Shown: positions 26,290 to 39,728, numbered from the stretch's first letter. The stretch is DNA of 64,000 bases from Acytostelium subglobosum LB1 (GCF_000787575.1 NW_012236525.1:325686-389685), one strand, 5' to 3'. Translations and numbers: made by a program. Notes: generated by a model from the letters alone, not told the origin.

Positions 26290-26409
26290 ATAGCCTGGAT
26301 CGATCAATCCATGTAGTTCTAAATAAATACCCTACCCTTTATTCGCTTGGCCCTCCAAAGCCAAGCGTGCTCCATCCAATACATTAACTTATCCAATTTA
26401 ATATTATTA

Positions 26410-27322
26410 TTACTTCTTGGCTAATGGCACTGCGATGGCAACGATCACAGCGACCAGAATGACCAGGACAACTACTAGGATGACAACCTTCTTCCTGTAG
26501 CTGCTCTTATATACATGTGCCTTTTGGAGCTCCTCGGCACCATGTGCCACATCCATATCGGCCCTCTCTGTTTGGACCACGGCAGTCTTGAGTTGTTCAC
26601 CTTGTTCCATGGTCAATGCATGCAGGTCATTTGTAATATCTCTTATCGCTTCAAGTTCTCCAACCAACGACTTGATCTCATTATTATACTCTTGAATGAT
26701 CATCTCCTCTGCAGGCTTGGCATCAATCAATGTGACCTCCAAGTTACGATATTGTTGTGGTTGATCTGATAGACCATTACCATGACTGTACTCAACACGT
26801 GTTGTTGTTGGTGTTATATCTGATGATGATGGGGATGCAGCCTTGTACTTTATACGATCAGTGAATGAACCACGATCTTTGCCATTGAGTGATAGTGAGC
26901 CTGAACGACCCTTTGTACCAATGGCATTGGCCATCATCAGATTTAGTACTTCCGTGGCTTCCTTCTCAAACTCTGAAGATAACTGTTTGAACTGATTACT
27001 CAGCTTTGTAACCTTTGCTCTATCATTCCTATCAAACTCTGCTCCAAACAATGTCTTCAATGTCCTAATGCATGTCTTGCCAGCTTCTATACTCTACTCA
27101 TTCATTCATTCATTCATAATTTAATTGATTGATTGATTGATTAGTATGGGTGATCATTCATTCTATTCATTCCTATTCTTTCCTATTCATTACATTATTG
27201 ATATGATTCCTTTGTTCAACATTGTCAACGTCTGTACCAATGACGACTCTATCTCTTGTGATGCTCTTTGTAGCATTGTTCAAGTTTGTAAGATTGTTTG
27301 AGATTTGTGTGAATGTTGCCAT
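26410..27322 (-). CDS. Syntaxin 7/12-like Qa-SNARE
   Basis: Exons 27322-27194 and 27093-26410 give 270 residues, normal for endosomal syntaxins. The N-terminal part (TQISNNLTNLNNATKS...VIGTD) fits the Habc helix region. A SNARE motif near residues 175-235 contains LTMEQGEQLK, whose Gln is the zero-layer residue of Qa-SNAREs. A C-terminal membrane anchor of Val/Ile/Leu/Ala follows a KSSYRKK basic patch and ends PLAKK. It should drive fusion of endosomal or lysosomal membranes. The exon is open upstream to an acceptor at 27334, so a short extra first exon is possible; the ATG at 27322 is the safest start. Confidence 0.85.
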
Positions 27323-27333
27323 CTCCTTTATAT

Positions 27334-27819
27334 CTGTATGTATGTATGTATATGTATATATGTATATATGTATGTTTGAAACAAATACAACTTAAGTTTA
27401 TGATACTGATGGGGAAGGACCGATCCCTGGAGTCAAAGTAGGTTTTGAGTCCTCAGAAATCGGGTAAAATCCAAAAATATCTTGTTTTTGCAACCTTCTA
27501 ATGAAAAATGTGTCGTTTGGTTCACCAAACAGATAAGGACAGTTAAACATTGTTTAGTCTAACTTCTGAAACTAACATAAATACCTATGATATGATATAC
27601 ATATTATATGATATACATAACAAATTAATATGATTATAAACAGTTAAACAATGTTGTTAATGTTATTTTGCTGATTGATGAACCAGTCACGTGATCAGGT
27701 TTACACAGTGTTTTTGGACTAAACAAAACTTAAACACTATGTTAGTGGTGAACATCATGATTGGGTTATTGAATGAATGAATGAATTAGTTGTAAATAGG
27801 TAGACAGAGATAATAGAGA
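27334..27819. other. Divergent spacer with an unusual sequence island
   Basis: Lies between the 5' ends of the syntaxin and WAPL-like genes. A GTATGTATATGTATATATG repeat occupies about 27334-27375. The stretch 27398-27730 nearly lacks the local TGAT repeats, carries a 50-codon ATG-started frame on the minus strand (27550-27398) and two related AGTTAAACA(A/T)TGTT segments (27541 and 27640). The frame could be an upstream syntaxin exon, a relic insertion, or chance. Confidence 0.5.
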
Positions 27820-30800
27820 ATGAGTAGTAGTAGTAGTAGTAGTAGTAGTCGTAAATCTGATGAAGCAGCTTTGACTTCATCATCATCAACAACTACTTTT
27901 TCAACTACTACTTCAACAACAACGACTAATGTCAAACCAACGACTAACTTAAGCTTCTGGAGTAGATCTACACCGGTACCAACTCAGAAGTGGCAGTTTA
28001 AGAAGTCATCATCAGCATCATCGACAACACCATTATTATCAACCTCACCCATTTCCTCAACAACAAAGAAGGACTATACATCGACCACATCATCTCTGTT
28101 TCAACGTCTTCAAAGTTTACAACGACCAAAGGATAACGTCAACAACAACAACACAAATGGCACAGTTACTACATCATCAAAATCACAGGTACAACCTCCC
28201 GCCGCAGTAACCATATCACAGTCTCCTCCACCACCACCGCGAGTCCAACCTCAACCTCAAGCGAAGGAGAAGGAGAAAGTGAAAGAGAAAGAACAAGAAC
28301 AGGAGGAACAACTTACACAACCCGATAGTTATGGCATCGAGCCAAAGAGATCATTGGAGTTGATGGACGACCTGGGCTATCCTGATACTGATGAAGAGGA
28401 TGATGCAGCATCAAGGCCAAAGCCACCAACAAGGAAGGCCAAGTCTGATGTCACTGCATCAGTAGTATTGGGAAAGCAAACAAAGACACAGCAGCGTTCA
28501 AAATCAACAACAAAATCAAGATCATCGTCATCCAGCTCACTGGCTTCATCATCATCATCATCATTATCATCATCCACTGGCATCACATCACGTACAACAC
28601 CCAAGAGATCATCATCAAAGGACTCATTGGACTCTTCACGGAGTGACTCATCGTATGAAATCAAGAAGAGACCAAAGCGAGCATCGTCATCATCATCGGC
28701 AAAGAAGCCTAAAAAGAAAAACAGCAGTGATGAGGACAACAGCGAACAAGACGACAACGACGAAGAGGATCAATACGAATCTTTGGCAGCACGTGCACTC
28801 AAGAGCAACAAGAAGATGAGGAATGATAATGGCGTGAGCATATCTTTGAACCATGTCTCACCCACTCAATCATCATCTTTGGTGCAGCCAGAGCATCAAC
28901 AGCTCAGTGAGGACTGCAGTACAGTTATTCATACACTGCAGTCATCTGCGGATGCACAGACCATTCACGACAGTTTGTCACAGCTCTGCAGGATGCTCTG
29001 CACCAATGCCACACAAATATCACTGGTTCTGCGATCCACCAATCTTTTCCCCATACTCAGCAGCAGTATGCTACGTCTGTGCAATCAGAGTGCACTTGTG
29101 GCTGGGGCCACGACGACGACCACCACCGCGACCACATCACCATCATTCTCCAGTCCATCACATTCATTATCCAAACGCCACTCGATCGAGGGTGGTGAAG
29201 ACCTGATGAATCAGTTCCTCTCAGTGTCCTCCTCATCCTCTCAACCAATCACTAGCGTGTCAGCTGACATCGACCTCACCAAGTCTCCCGTCTCCAAGGG
29301 CAAGAATAAGAAGGGGAAGCGATCATCAGTTGAGTGTTTGATCACGGCAGCAACAACGACATCACCAACCACCACATCTCCAACAAAGATAGACTCACTG
29401 GATTATCGAGGAATCATACTGGCGACATGCTTCATCTACTACACTTTGTCATCGCAGGCGGCCAACACTGATCACTTCACTCCGGATGTACTTGCATTAC
29501 TCCTAAAGCACGCCACTATCATACCAGAGAACTATGAGCTCGAGTACTTCACCACGCCAACCAAGTTGCCCCGGTCACCCAAGACACCTGGTGGCAGGAG
29601 GCGGTCGGCACTGGTATCATCCATTAGCAATCTGTTCCAGACCAGTGGCGCCACAGACACTGTGCGCATGTCCGCCACACCATCATCACTCTCAATCAAC
29701 AGTCTGGCGCAGTTGGTCTCACATAAACAGTTTAGCTCGACACTCAAGGATAGGTTCCGTGAGCATGGATTACTGGATGGCCTGATTGGACTGCTGGCCA
29801 AGTTCACTCTATACCTTAATCCATTAGTGGAGACATCATCCATCTCACCCAAGCTCATTGGAAGTGTGGAGAAGGTGTGTAAGATTGTTGAAGAGTGTGT
29901 ATCCGAGAATACATCCAATCGCCAACACGTCGGACTTGTCATATCCTCAGTCGAAGTCTTCATCACACTCATCTCGTACTTGCAGAGTATGTTCCATGCG
30001 ACCCTCCATCATTCACCCCAACCCTGACCTTGTCTAACTCATCCCTTCTTAACCTCCCCCAACTTAGCCGTAATGTCCAAGTACAAAGAGCGACTCTCCG
30101 GTATTGATATTAGGGTGGGTGGCACTGAGGCCATCATATCATTGTTGAACATATTATTGAATTGCTCTCATGCCAACAAGACTACATCGGCCATGATTGG
30201 TGCACTATCTCGACCGTTCAAGTACGTGTCGGCCAGTGCAACCCAGGCAGAGGCAGAGGCAGAGGCAGAGGACAAGGGCGAAGTGGTGGTCAACAAGTTC
30301 TGCGAGTACATCGATGGAGTACTGGCCAACAACATTGTTAAACCATTGACACCAAAGAAGCAGGCATTCATGGACACGATCAATAGTACACACTTTGGCA
30401 TACAGACCATACTCAATCTGCTACGTATCGAAGTGCCGGAGAAGTATGACATTGCACAGTTGGCCGTTACACTTTTAGTCAATCTTGTTGAGCAGAATCC
30501 AGAGAATCGTGAACGATTCCGTTCAAACGTCGGTGCCATCCAGTCCATCTTAAGCGTGTACCAATGGCGTACGTCCGAACGCGTACTCACTCGCTTCACA
30601 TCCAAGATTCAAGAGAGAGTGGCATCATCATATCTTGGTATGTATCATCAACTGGAACTATTCCAATCAATCAATCATTGACTCATTCTTATCCATAATC
30701 AAACATTATAGTTATATTGATTGGATTCCTGATTAAGGATAATGAGACTAATAGAGAATTAGTTTCAAATATACTGCCAAATGATCAACCTCTGCTACCA

Positions 30801-31037
30801 ATGGTCACATTGTTGATGGATTTCATCGAGTTCCAAGGTAGTTCAGGTATATTATCAAAAGAGATTTATAGAATATGTGATCATTTGATCACAGATGTAT
30901 TCCTTCAATCATCAACATCAACATCATCAGTGGTATCCATCGACAACAAAGCCATGCAAGAGAAGTACAATAAGTTCAAATCAACCTTTGAACTAAAGTA
31001 TGGCTATGGAGCACATGATCATGATGATGAAGTCTAA
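27820..31037 (+). CDS. WAPL-like cohesin-release factor
   Basis: Three exons (27820-29986, 30068-30637, 30712-31037) give 1,020 residues. The N-terminal 350 residues are Ser/Thr-rich, basic and low complexity, including FWSRSTPVPTQKWQFKK, a Ser/Lys tract and KKPKKKNSS. The remainder is helical and repeat-like. Segments resembling the WAPL domain are DYRGIILATCFIYYTLSS, VTLLVNLVEQNPENRERFR and YLVILIGFLIKDNETNREL, the last spanning the exon 2/3 junction. WAPL proteins bind cohesin-Pds5 and open the ring to release chromatin loops. The match was made by eye on the last third of the protein; another HEAT/armadillo-like nuclear protein remains possible. Confidence 0.66.
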
Positions 31038-31530
31038 AGGGTCAGTCGCCAAACAAATACCAATACAAACATATATATATATAACCTATCTATTACATCG
31101 GACACAGTTAGTTGGTCAACAACAAGATCAATCTTGAACAATAATACCTTCGGAACCAACCAATTAATCATCAAAGCCATCCATCCCATCATAGTAGAGG
31201 TGGTGAGCTTATCCACCATCATCTTCAGTTGAACCGACCCAATACTGGGCCAACACCCACCGATTGGTCTAAATTGTGGTCCACATCCGATGTGTTTTGT
31301 GGCTCACTCTCAGATTCTGATGATGACGACACACACGATCAAACAAAATATCTCTTGTTGTGAATTGTGTACCTAACAATCAAAGCTTATTCATTCATCA
31401 ACATCAACAATAATACACCAATATAACACTTTAAACCTTACCTCATTAATCTGATAAATAGATATATTTACATAGATATATAACATAGATATATAAACAT
31501 ATACAGATACTAAGAAAGAGATAGAAGAGA
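31038..31530. other. Intergenic region between WAPL-like and RhoGAP genes
   Basis: Tandem-gene spacer of about 490 bp with AT-rich ends, including ATATATATA near 31070 and an (ATAGATAT)-like run near 31455-31500 before the RhoGAP start. No gene recognised. Confidence 0.6.
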
Positions 31531-33387
31531 ATGTCAAAGATAATCAAGTTTGGCAAGAAGAAGAAGAATAAGGAATGGGACAGCAATGATGTCAAGATCG
31601 TATCTTTTACCAAGAAAGAGAATGTGTTGGGTGGGGTTGGTGGAGATAGGACAATGATGCCTGCAACAACACAAGAGTTTGGCACACCACCCTCACATCA
31701 ACAGAATGCAATGCATCTGCATCAAGGCGGTGGCAGGGTGTTTGGCTCCAGACTGAAAGACACTGGCGACGTGCCGCAGGTTGTCCAACAGACTGTCGAA
31801 TACCTTGAAGCCAACTCCTTGCAGACACCCGGTATCTTCCGTGAGAGTGCCTCTCAACAACAGGTACTACACTACAAGAACCTCTACGAACAGGACAAAC
31901 CAGTAGTATTCCAGGCTCACGAGAGTCATGTAGTTGCATCTCTACTCAAAGCTTACTTGCGCGACCTCCAAGATCCATTGTTGTCCTTTGAAAATGTATG
32001 TTCTCCAGTGGCAGAGCACTCAGTCAGCCAGCCATACTAACCTTCTCCCTCCCTCTTTGCCATTCCATTCATTAGTATAACATGTTTGTTGCTTGTGAAT
32101 GTAAGTATTCATTCAATCATGATAGTATCACTCATTCAAGTACTAACATTGTACAATACATCGATGCAGCAATCAATGATGAACATGTCAAGGTTGAAGT
32201 TATCAAGAAGGTTCTAAAGTTGTTGCCTACTACCAACATCAAGGTTATTAAGTAGGTGGACAGTGTTCAATGAACAGTCTCACTCAATCACTCACTCACT
32301 CACCATCAATCAATCAATTCCATCCAGGTATATATTTGGATTCTTGGTCAAAGTAATAGCCAACTCTTCATCGAATAAGATGTCAGCTGACTCCTGTAAC
32401 TATCCATGTGTTTCCAGCCACTCATCCATTGATCATTGACTAACCATCCTTGCAATACCCAAAGTGAGTGTTGTATTTCTACCAACCATACTTCGCCCAG
32501 AGGGCCACACTGATCAACAGGTACTACAGTATACAGTTGAGGACTCAAACAGTACCAAGACACTAATGACTACAATGTTGTCACACTTTGACGACATCTT
32601 TGAAGATCCATCATTGTTCATCAAGACAAGACCCAACAGAGCAATCACAGAGTTTGCTCAACCAACACATTTCACACCGGCAACACCATCAGCAGCATCA
32701 TCATCAACATCATCACATCATCATACTCCACTGCCTCCACTTCCACCCTTACCTCCACTTCCAAAACCACCTTCATCACCATCACAAGCCCGCCATGCTG
32801 CCCCACCACCATCATCTGCATCATCATCACAACCAAAGTATCTTCAACAAAAGAATCGCTCTCCATTACCACCAATCCCAAGCTCGACTGGCGGTGGCGG
32901 AGCCACAACTGCCGCCGAGCATCACAACGTGGGTGGCGGTGGCGATCCACCCTCGCCCAAGTCGCTCTCATCGTTTGCATCAGGTGCAAAATCACCTTCG
33001 ATCCAGGCTCTTTCACATCAACGCTACAACACTCTGCCAGCCAGTCTGTCAATAGACACGCACTCGCATGGGTACACTCACAACACACCACTCTCCACCT
33101 CACCATCATCGATGCCTCCACCTCTGGCCCCACTGGAACTGCCTCCCATACCGTCCACCAGCGAATACTCATCATCGCCATCGACATGGGAGACTGGCAA
33201 GACCAAGAAGCAGGCCGATGTCATGTACTCCAAGAAGACTTTACCAGCATTGCCTGGCGACAAGACCAAGGACAAGGTCAAGGATCGTGTGCTGCCCGCC
33301 GTCCCTCCATCACCGACCAAGGAGAGGGCAATGCCGCCACCTCCTCCTCCCAAGCCACGTGCGGCTCCAGTGACCGTGGAGTATTAA
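31531..33387 (+). CDS. RhoGAP-domain protein with proline-rich tail
   Basis: Five exons, 31531-31995, 32076-32100 (25 nt), 32170-32251, 32328-32395 and 32465-33387, all in phase, give 520 residues. The RhoGAP domain spans about residues 65-255: PGIFRES contains the arginine finger (Arg104), followed by [19 protein letters not shown] and, across the last junction, [16 protein letters not shown]. It should stimulate GTP hydrolysis by Rho/Rac GTPases and so act on the actin cytoskeleton. The C-terminal half is Pro/Ser/His-rich with many [10 protein letters not shown]-type segments suited to SH3 or profilin binding. The basic N-terminus (KKKKNK) could touch membrane lipids. The small exons make the splicing model slightly less certain than the domain call. 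Confidence 0.88.
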
Positions 33388-33455
33388 AACTTTGAAGACG
33401 TGTTTGTATCCTGTAGATTGTTGTTGTAGTAGTAATACACATCAATGCTTCCATT

Positions 33456-34267
33456 TTACTTCTTGACGATAGGTGTCACTTCCAGTGCAATCTTGCCAAC
33501 TGAACTATTCAGGTACACGTCAAAGACCTCCTTGCTTGGATCGATATGAGCAGTTGTTGGTGAATCAGCCACTTGATGCTTGTGCATGATGTAGACATAA
33601 TGACACTCATTGATGTTGGCCTCGCTGTGTGTGCCAACCAGTCGGAGATGGACGGTCCAACCAAGTGATGGCACGTCCAGGATGGGTAGTCGCGACTCTG
33701 GTGAGCCATAGGTCATTACGATAAAGAATCCACCTGGTCGCAACACACGGGCAACCTCAGCGATCATCATTCGTGCATTTGAGTTGTCGTCGTCCGAGCA
33801 CATCACAGCGTCGATGGTGCCCTTGTCAAACACTGAGTCGAATGATTCGTTGGCAAAGGTCATGTGACGACCATCCATCGTGATGTACTCTAGGCCAGTG
33901 CGACCTTGTGTTCTTTGCTTCATGTCCTCGATGAGCACCTCTGAGAAATCGATGTTTACAATGTTTGTGTAGTGATTGTCGTTCAGGTCCTCGCCCAGCT
34001 TGCTGTTGCCACAGCCCAACATCATGATGCAGTCTTCTCTTTTGAGATATTTCGACAGGAATGGTTCCAGTGTGTACCAACCATGATACCAATCAAAGTG
34101 AGGTCTTCCTTTCTTATCCTTCTCATATCTTTCGTCCCAATACTCTTTGTCTCCAAACTCTTTTATAATTTGTGTTCCAATGCGATTGAGTGGATGTCAG
34201 TGATTAGATTGATTGATTGAATGATTGGATGTGATCATAAAGTACCTATTGTCTTGTTGACCACCAT
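33456..34267 (-). CDS. METTL13/EEF1AKMT4-type SAM-dependent methyltransferase
   Basis: A 22-nt first exon (34267-34246) and a second exon (34159-33456) give 241 residues. EFGDKEYWDERY and HFDWYHGWYTLEPFL (residues 8-42) are the typical lead-in of the METTL13/EEF1AKMT4 family. MMLGCGNSKLGEDL (from residue 53) is SAM-binding motif I. VFDKGTIDAVMCS, then ARVLRPGGFFIVMTYG complete the Rossmann fold. Relatives methylate lysines of translation elongation factor 1A; the substrate here is inferred only. The 3' end is 68 bp from that of the convergent RhoGAP gene. Confidence 0.85.
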
Positions 34268-34671
34268 GGTATTATATTATATGTTGTAGTTATACAAAGT
34301 TGAAGTATAGTAATGATTTGGTTTGATTAAACAGCTCGTCTTTTGAGTGTTGGGAATGAAAAACCGACAAATCACCAGAAGGTTTTGCAACTTGTTTTTG
34401 CTAACAGGAATCATTCCATTCAGTCTATTCAAGTTTATTAATTAGGTTGGATATTCTAATCAATCAAACAATTAATCATAATTATTATATCTATAAATAT
34501 TCAATGATTGATTTGGACATCTTTTGATTTGATCAGAAATCAATCGAAGTTCCAAAAAATCTGATCAGTTTGAACAAACACACCTTCAGTCTGGTGTGTG
34601 ACAATGATCAGTGTACCCTTTCGTTCTTTTATCAAACAATCAAACAAACAAACAAACGAACGAACGAAAGA
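34268..34671. other. Divergent spacer, methyltransferase / phosphomevalonate kinase
   Basis: About 400 bp holding both 5' regions, AT-rich, with (CAAA)n and (CGAA)n runs at 34637-34668 directly before the kinase start. No other feature seen. Confidence 0.6.
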
Positions 34672-36365
34672 ATGTCCAGCAGTGATAACAGTGAAACTTG
34701 TTGCTGCTCAGCACCTGGAAAGGTGTTGATCACAGGTGGATACTTGGTATTGGATCGCGAGTATGATGGAACAGTGTTCACAATCAACTCTCGCTTCTAC
34801 ACAACAATCAAACCTATTCATGCTGCACCGACACAGTCATTCAACATAACTCTATCCTCTCCACAGTTCAACTCTATTCAACATTACACTGTTGTCTACA
34901 ATGTTCAGCAACAACAAGATGTACCAACCATTGTCATTTCACCTGCAGATCCAAACACATACAGAGAGAACAAGTATGTTGAAAGGACATTACTATACAC
35001 ATTGATCGTTGCATCATCATTGGTTGGTCCAGAGCAGTTTACAACAATACTCTCACGTGGACTCTACATCACCATCCTCGGTGGCAACGACTTCTATTCT
35101 CAGATTCCTCAGGTAGGTGCTACTTCACTCAATCTGATTGATTGATTGTTCTGACACAACAAAATACTATATAGCTCAATCAAAGAGGACTACCAATCAC
35201 TTTTGAGTCATTGAAGTCACTGCCACAATTCCTTCCACTCACTACAACATTGGACGATCTTCAAAAGACTGGTCTGGGCAGCTCAGCCGCATTGGTCAGC
35301 TCATTGACCGCTGCATTGTTGAGTCACCTCAAGGTCATCAATCTACGCAACACTGCCACTGACCAGGCTGCGACTCTAAATCGCGACAAGACACTCCTTC
35401 ACAACCTGGCACAACTATGTCATTGTGTTGCCCAAGGAAAGATTGGCAGTGGATTCGATATTAGCTCAGCAGTGTTTGGCAGTCAAGTCTATCGTCGTTT
35501 CTCTCCAAGTCTCATCCAGGACATATTAGCCATGGTAAGAACTTAGCATGGACAACTTGATTGATTGACATCTAACGCGTGTCCATCAACTTCTATATAG
35601 TATGATCACAATGTTACACCAAACCCAACTCAACTGCTTCAGGCACTCCTCCAGGAGGACTTCAACTCAATCAAGTTGGATCACTACCAGCCATGGGACA
35701 ACCAACACACGCCAATGGCACTGCCACCAGGATTGCATTTGTTGCTCGCCGACGTGAGCATTGGTTCCAACACACCTGTTATGGTCAAGAAGGTGTTGGA
35801 TTGGAGGAAGGCATTCCCTGTTGAATGTATGTATGATTCCTGCTCCAGATGAAGAGAACGGTTACTAATATCCCAAACAGCCAAGCAACTATGGGACGAT
35901 CTCCATGCATCAAATAGCGCTGTCAAGGTATCATTGACTCAACTTCACTCATTGCATGCTCAACAATCAGACAAGTATATGGAGGTGATATCAAAGCTGG
36001 AATCAACACCTCAGGCACAATGGAGTGAGCTTGGCGGTGACGTAGCAAAGGAGGTGTCCAACATCAGATCATCATTCTACAACATCAGAACACTGATGAG
36101 AAAGATGGGACAGCTGGCAGACGTACCATTGGAGCCAACCGAGCAGACCAATCTTGCCAACGACACCATGGACATTGTTGGATGTGTGGCCTCTGGTGTT
36201 CCAGGCGCCGGTGGATTCGACGCCCTCTTTGCCATTGTCCTTGGTGATGCCAGCTCAAAGGCCGTCAGACAATGTTGGATGAATTGGAAGCAATGCCAAG
36301 TGTTGCCCTTGGTGCTCAGCGAGGAGCCTGTTGGTGTCATCTTGGACACATTGCCAAATCATTAA
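34672..36365 (+). CDS. Phosphomevalonate kinase
   Basis: Four exons (34672-35112, 35175-35534, 35601-35826, 35881-36365) give 503 residues. The GHMP-kinase signature is clear: SAPGKVLITGGYLVLD near the N-terminus (residues 12-27) and the ATP-loop motif KTGLGSSAALVSSL at about 177-190. GKIGSGFDISSAVFGSQVY follows, with a late VPGAGGFDALFAIVLG motif. It phosphorylates mevalonate 5-phosphate to the diphosphate in the mevalonate pathway that supplies isoprenoids and sterols. The fungal/eukaryotic Erg8 form fits the length and motifs. Upstream codons back to 34570 lack an ATG, so the start at 34672 was chosen. Confidence 0.93.
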
Positions 36366-36406
36366 AGGAGTGAGTGAATGGTGATAGGTTAGGTAATGTT
36401 TACAGT

Positions 36407-39400
36407 TTATTTAGAGTTTGTTCTAATGATGAATGTCTTGATCTCCAATGGTCCTAGGATACATTGCTTGGAGCTGACTGAGCTGACTGGATCCTTGTCA
36501 GTGATACCAACGGTGCCAGTTAGTATTCTCTTTGAATCTATCTTGTAGATTGGATTGGAATTGACATTGGCCTTTGAAGGGGAGTATCCATCAAGGTTGA
36601 TCTCTTCAATGGTAAACCCATTTCCACGGGCCACCAATCCTATATCCACTGTGATTGATGATACATCGTCGATACTCATCAATCTAACCAAGTATGTTCT
36701 TGGTTGTTCGCTTGTCAAGGTCAACAAATGTACTCCATATGGAAGTGCTAATAGGTTGTTAGTCTTTGGTCGATGTACATTGCATTGCATGGTGTACTTA
36801 CCCAAGTTGATCTTGGAGTAGAGCTTGGGGAATGAATCCATTGAACCACTATTATAGTTGCCAGAGGATATGAAGGATTTGAATCCATTCTCGAATATCA
36901 ATGAGTTTCGTTTGATTGTTGATGGAGTGATTGTACCAGTGCTAAGGTAACACTGATCATTCACCTCAATTAATCTATCATTGATGAATCTGTCATCCAT
37001 TCCCTTGTTATCTCCATGAATAGGACAACGATGTAGTGATAGTTCCAAAGCGCCAACCTTGCCAACCGCACCTCGAGTCCTATCAATATTGCACTTGATT
37101 GATTGGATATCATTGTTAGATGGGTTGGACTTGATCCACATGGATATCAATACTTACTATGAATGATAATTGATTGTTTGATATTCCAGCAAAGGATACT
37201 GCTGCATTCACAAATGATGGTAGATCCCCTGTATCCATTGTAGGTCTGGAGCTTGATACCATGCTGTTGTCAACAAAGAGTCTGGTGGGTGTGATTGCAC
37301 TGACTTGGAACCTGGCAACAGTGATCAACTCTGGCTCACCTCTGAGCACATAGGAGAATCCAATCTTTGAATCAACATCTTGTAAACCAGTTCTCTTGAT
37401 TGTGTACTTGATCTTGATTACTGGGGGAGCCTTTTTTGAAGGATACGTTGACTCTCCAATGACCAGATCAACTTGGTATGTGCTCCTGAATCTTCCGATT
37501 GATACCTTTGGCTGGCCAGGAATACTGATGTTGTTGGCATTGACAGCTCGATCAATGTTGTAGAATGAATAGACACCACCAGTGTCTGCATAATGAGTGA
37601 TTGAGTGTATCACCTCTTGAATGACACCCTGTGTCTCAATTGATTGCAACATCTTGGTTGTGAGGCCAAAGTTCAACTTGATGTACTTGTTCTTGAACTG
37701 CATGAGATTGGCATTGCTAGGAGCATCAGTTGGGACAATCAACTGTGGTTTGAACTTGATTGAAGGCACATTACTGATGAATACATTGAATGAAGCTTGA
37801 GGACTGATACGTAGTGTGAACACCAGTTCCAAAGAGCTGGACTCTACATCCAACACACAATCAAAGTCAATCTCATTGTTTGATCTCGTCCAAATTGAAT
37901 AAGGACATCCAGATGTTGGTGATATATCAACACGAACAGAATGTATATCAGTCACATCCCATCCAAGTGAGTTAGTGATTATAACTGGAACGTACTATAT
38001 TTGATTGATAGGGGTCAGTGATTGATTAATTGATTGATTGTGATGTTTGAACATACTGATGAATCATTGAATGATATCCTTGTATTACGATTATAAGCCA
38101 CTGATGGATGTTTTGGGAGAAGTCTACTCAACTCATCTTGGCTGCTAGATCTTGACTTATCAACTGCATTTCCCAATCTGGAAATATAATCATCCATAAC
38201 ATAAGGCTTTGAAGTACCGGTGATTGCATCATGATGTTGGCATATCGATATATCCTAAATATTATTTGGTTGGTTGTTAGTTATTGGACAATTATGATAT
38301 GTATGTGATATACCTACTCTAATAGCCTCGATCATGTCTTTGCTCCTACCCATTCCATCAACTTGTTCGCCATAGGTTGAGAATACTTGAGCAGTGCGAT
38401 AATCTCCGATGGCCAAACGTGAGTATCCTTTGAGTTCAGGTCTTGTGGTGAAGTATCCAGTCCACCAATCACCAGGTCTTCCATATGGATAAAAGTCTCC
38501 TGTGAACTGTTTGTATGCACTACCATTCAGAGCTGACCAAGCATCCAACTCTCCAAAGTATTCATTCAGAGTACTATACCTCAACACAACATTAGTACTT
38601 GCTTGTTGCGTCTTTGCAACGGCTAAAGAGGATAGTTAGATTGATAGTTCGCTCGTTGACAATGAATGAATGATGGAACATACCGATTGCCATGTCGATA
38701 AAGTCGAATGGAGTGAGTGAGTCGTAGGTGAAGTCATCACCCATTGGTACCATGACATGCGGGGCACCACCGAATAGTTGTTGGTAACTTCTTCCAGTTT
38801 GAACCAATGATTGATAGACATTGCTGCCCATGTTTGGTAATTGACGATAGTCATAGCCCTTCATTACATCAGGCCATGAGTAGTGATAAGGTAGTACATG
38901 TGTGAATATGTTGCTACTCTTGCCATGTGACGGACTGGTCTTCCAGACGAATTGCAATTCATGTCTTCGTCTCATCTCTTCCTTGATGGCATCACTGACA
39001 CGATTGATAACCAATCGTTTATATCCCATCCTTGCTAATACTGATCCCATGGATGATGAATGACCGAATGGATCAATCTGCCAACCATTGATAGGCAGTA
39101 TAGATGTTGAGTTGAATATATCCTGAAGGAATCTTCTACCTTCACCAATCTGATTGATCACTGATGGCAAATCAGGGCATGCTTCATCATTCATTACCCA
39201 TCCTCCACCAACAAATTCCAATTGACCATTTGCCACAATATACTTCAACTTGGTCACTTCCTCCTCCGAAGTAAACTGTATCCATTTGTTGAGGAATCCA
39301 CTATCCACCATGAGTATTAGTATGAGTATGAGTTCGTCTAAATCATTCAGTCAACCATTCAATAAACTGATCATTCATACACTTCTGACCAAATGAATCT

Positions 39401-39728
39401 CTTCTTTGTATCATTAAATAGACTATTTACAACATTATTAATGATTGTTTCTACTCTGGTATCGAAGTATCCCTGGATGGAAGAATGAGTGAGTGACTTG
39501 AGTTCCTGGAAGTCTAATAATGGGGATACTAACATCGAATGTTTCCAACCAACCTGAATCACAATGTGAATGAGCAACGAGATGTATTGTCAATGGCGGA
39601 CCATTGAAATAAGAGTAATCCTGTTGTGTTGTATGTTTAACATCATTCACAGTGTCATAAGCATTGACCACAACATGACCTATTAACAATGTTGATATTG
39701 CTAATAGGATAATGATATACTGTCTCAT
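36407..39728 (-). CDS. GH38 alpha-mannosidase, lysosomal type
   Basis: Eight exons: 39728-39534, 39472-39381, 39300-38684, 38622-38318, 38254-38057, 37994-37158, 37093-36802 and 36747-36407, all in phase, 958 residues. A signal peptide (about residues 1-23) is followed by HSHCDSGW (53-60, Zn ligands). GWQIDPFGHS near 168-176 contains the catalytic Asp. GDFYPYG and QHHDAITGT are further GH38 landmarks. The C-terminal half is the beta-rich domain of lysosomal mannosidases (LELSLHRC, LPYGVHLLTL). The enzyme trims alpha-mannose from glycans in lysosomes. The 54-nt intron 36748-36801 is open and a multiple of three, so retention would add 18 residues. The 3' end is 41 bp from the convergent kinase stop. 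Confidence 0.94.

Noticed and set aside
34570-34671. N-terminal extension of phosphomevalonate kinase
   Set aside because: Needs a TTG start and would place 34 unrelated residues before the conserved SAPGK start.
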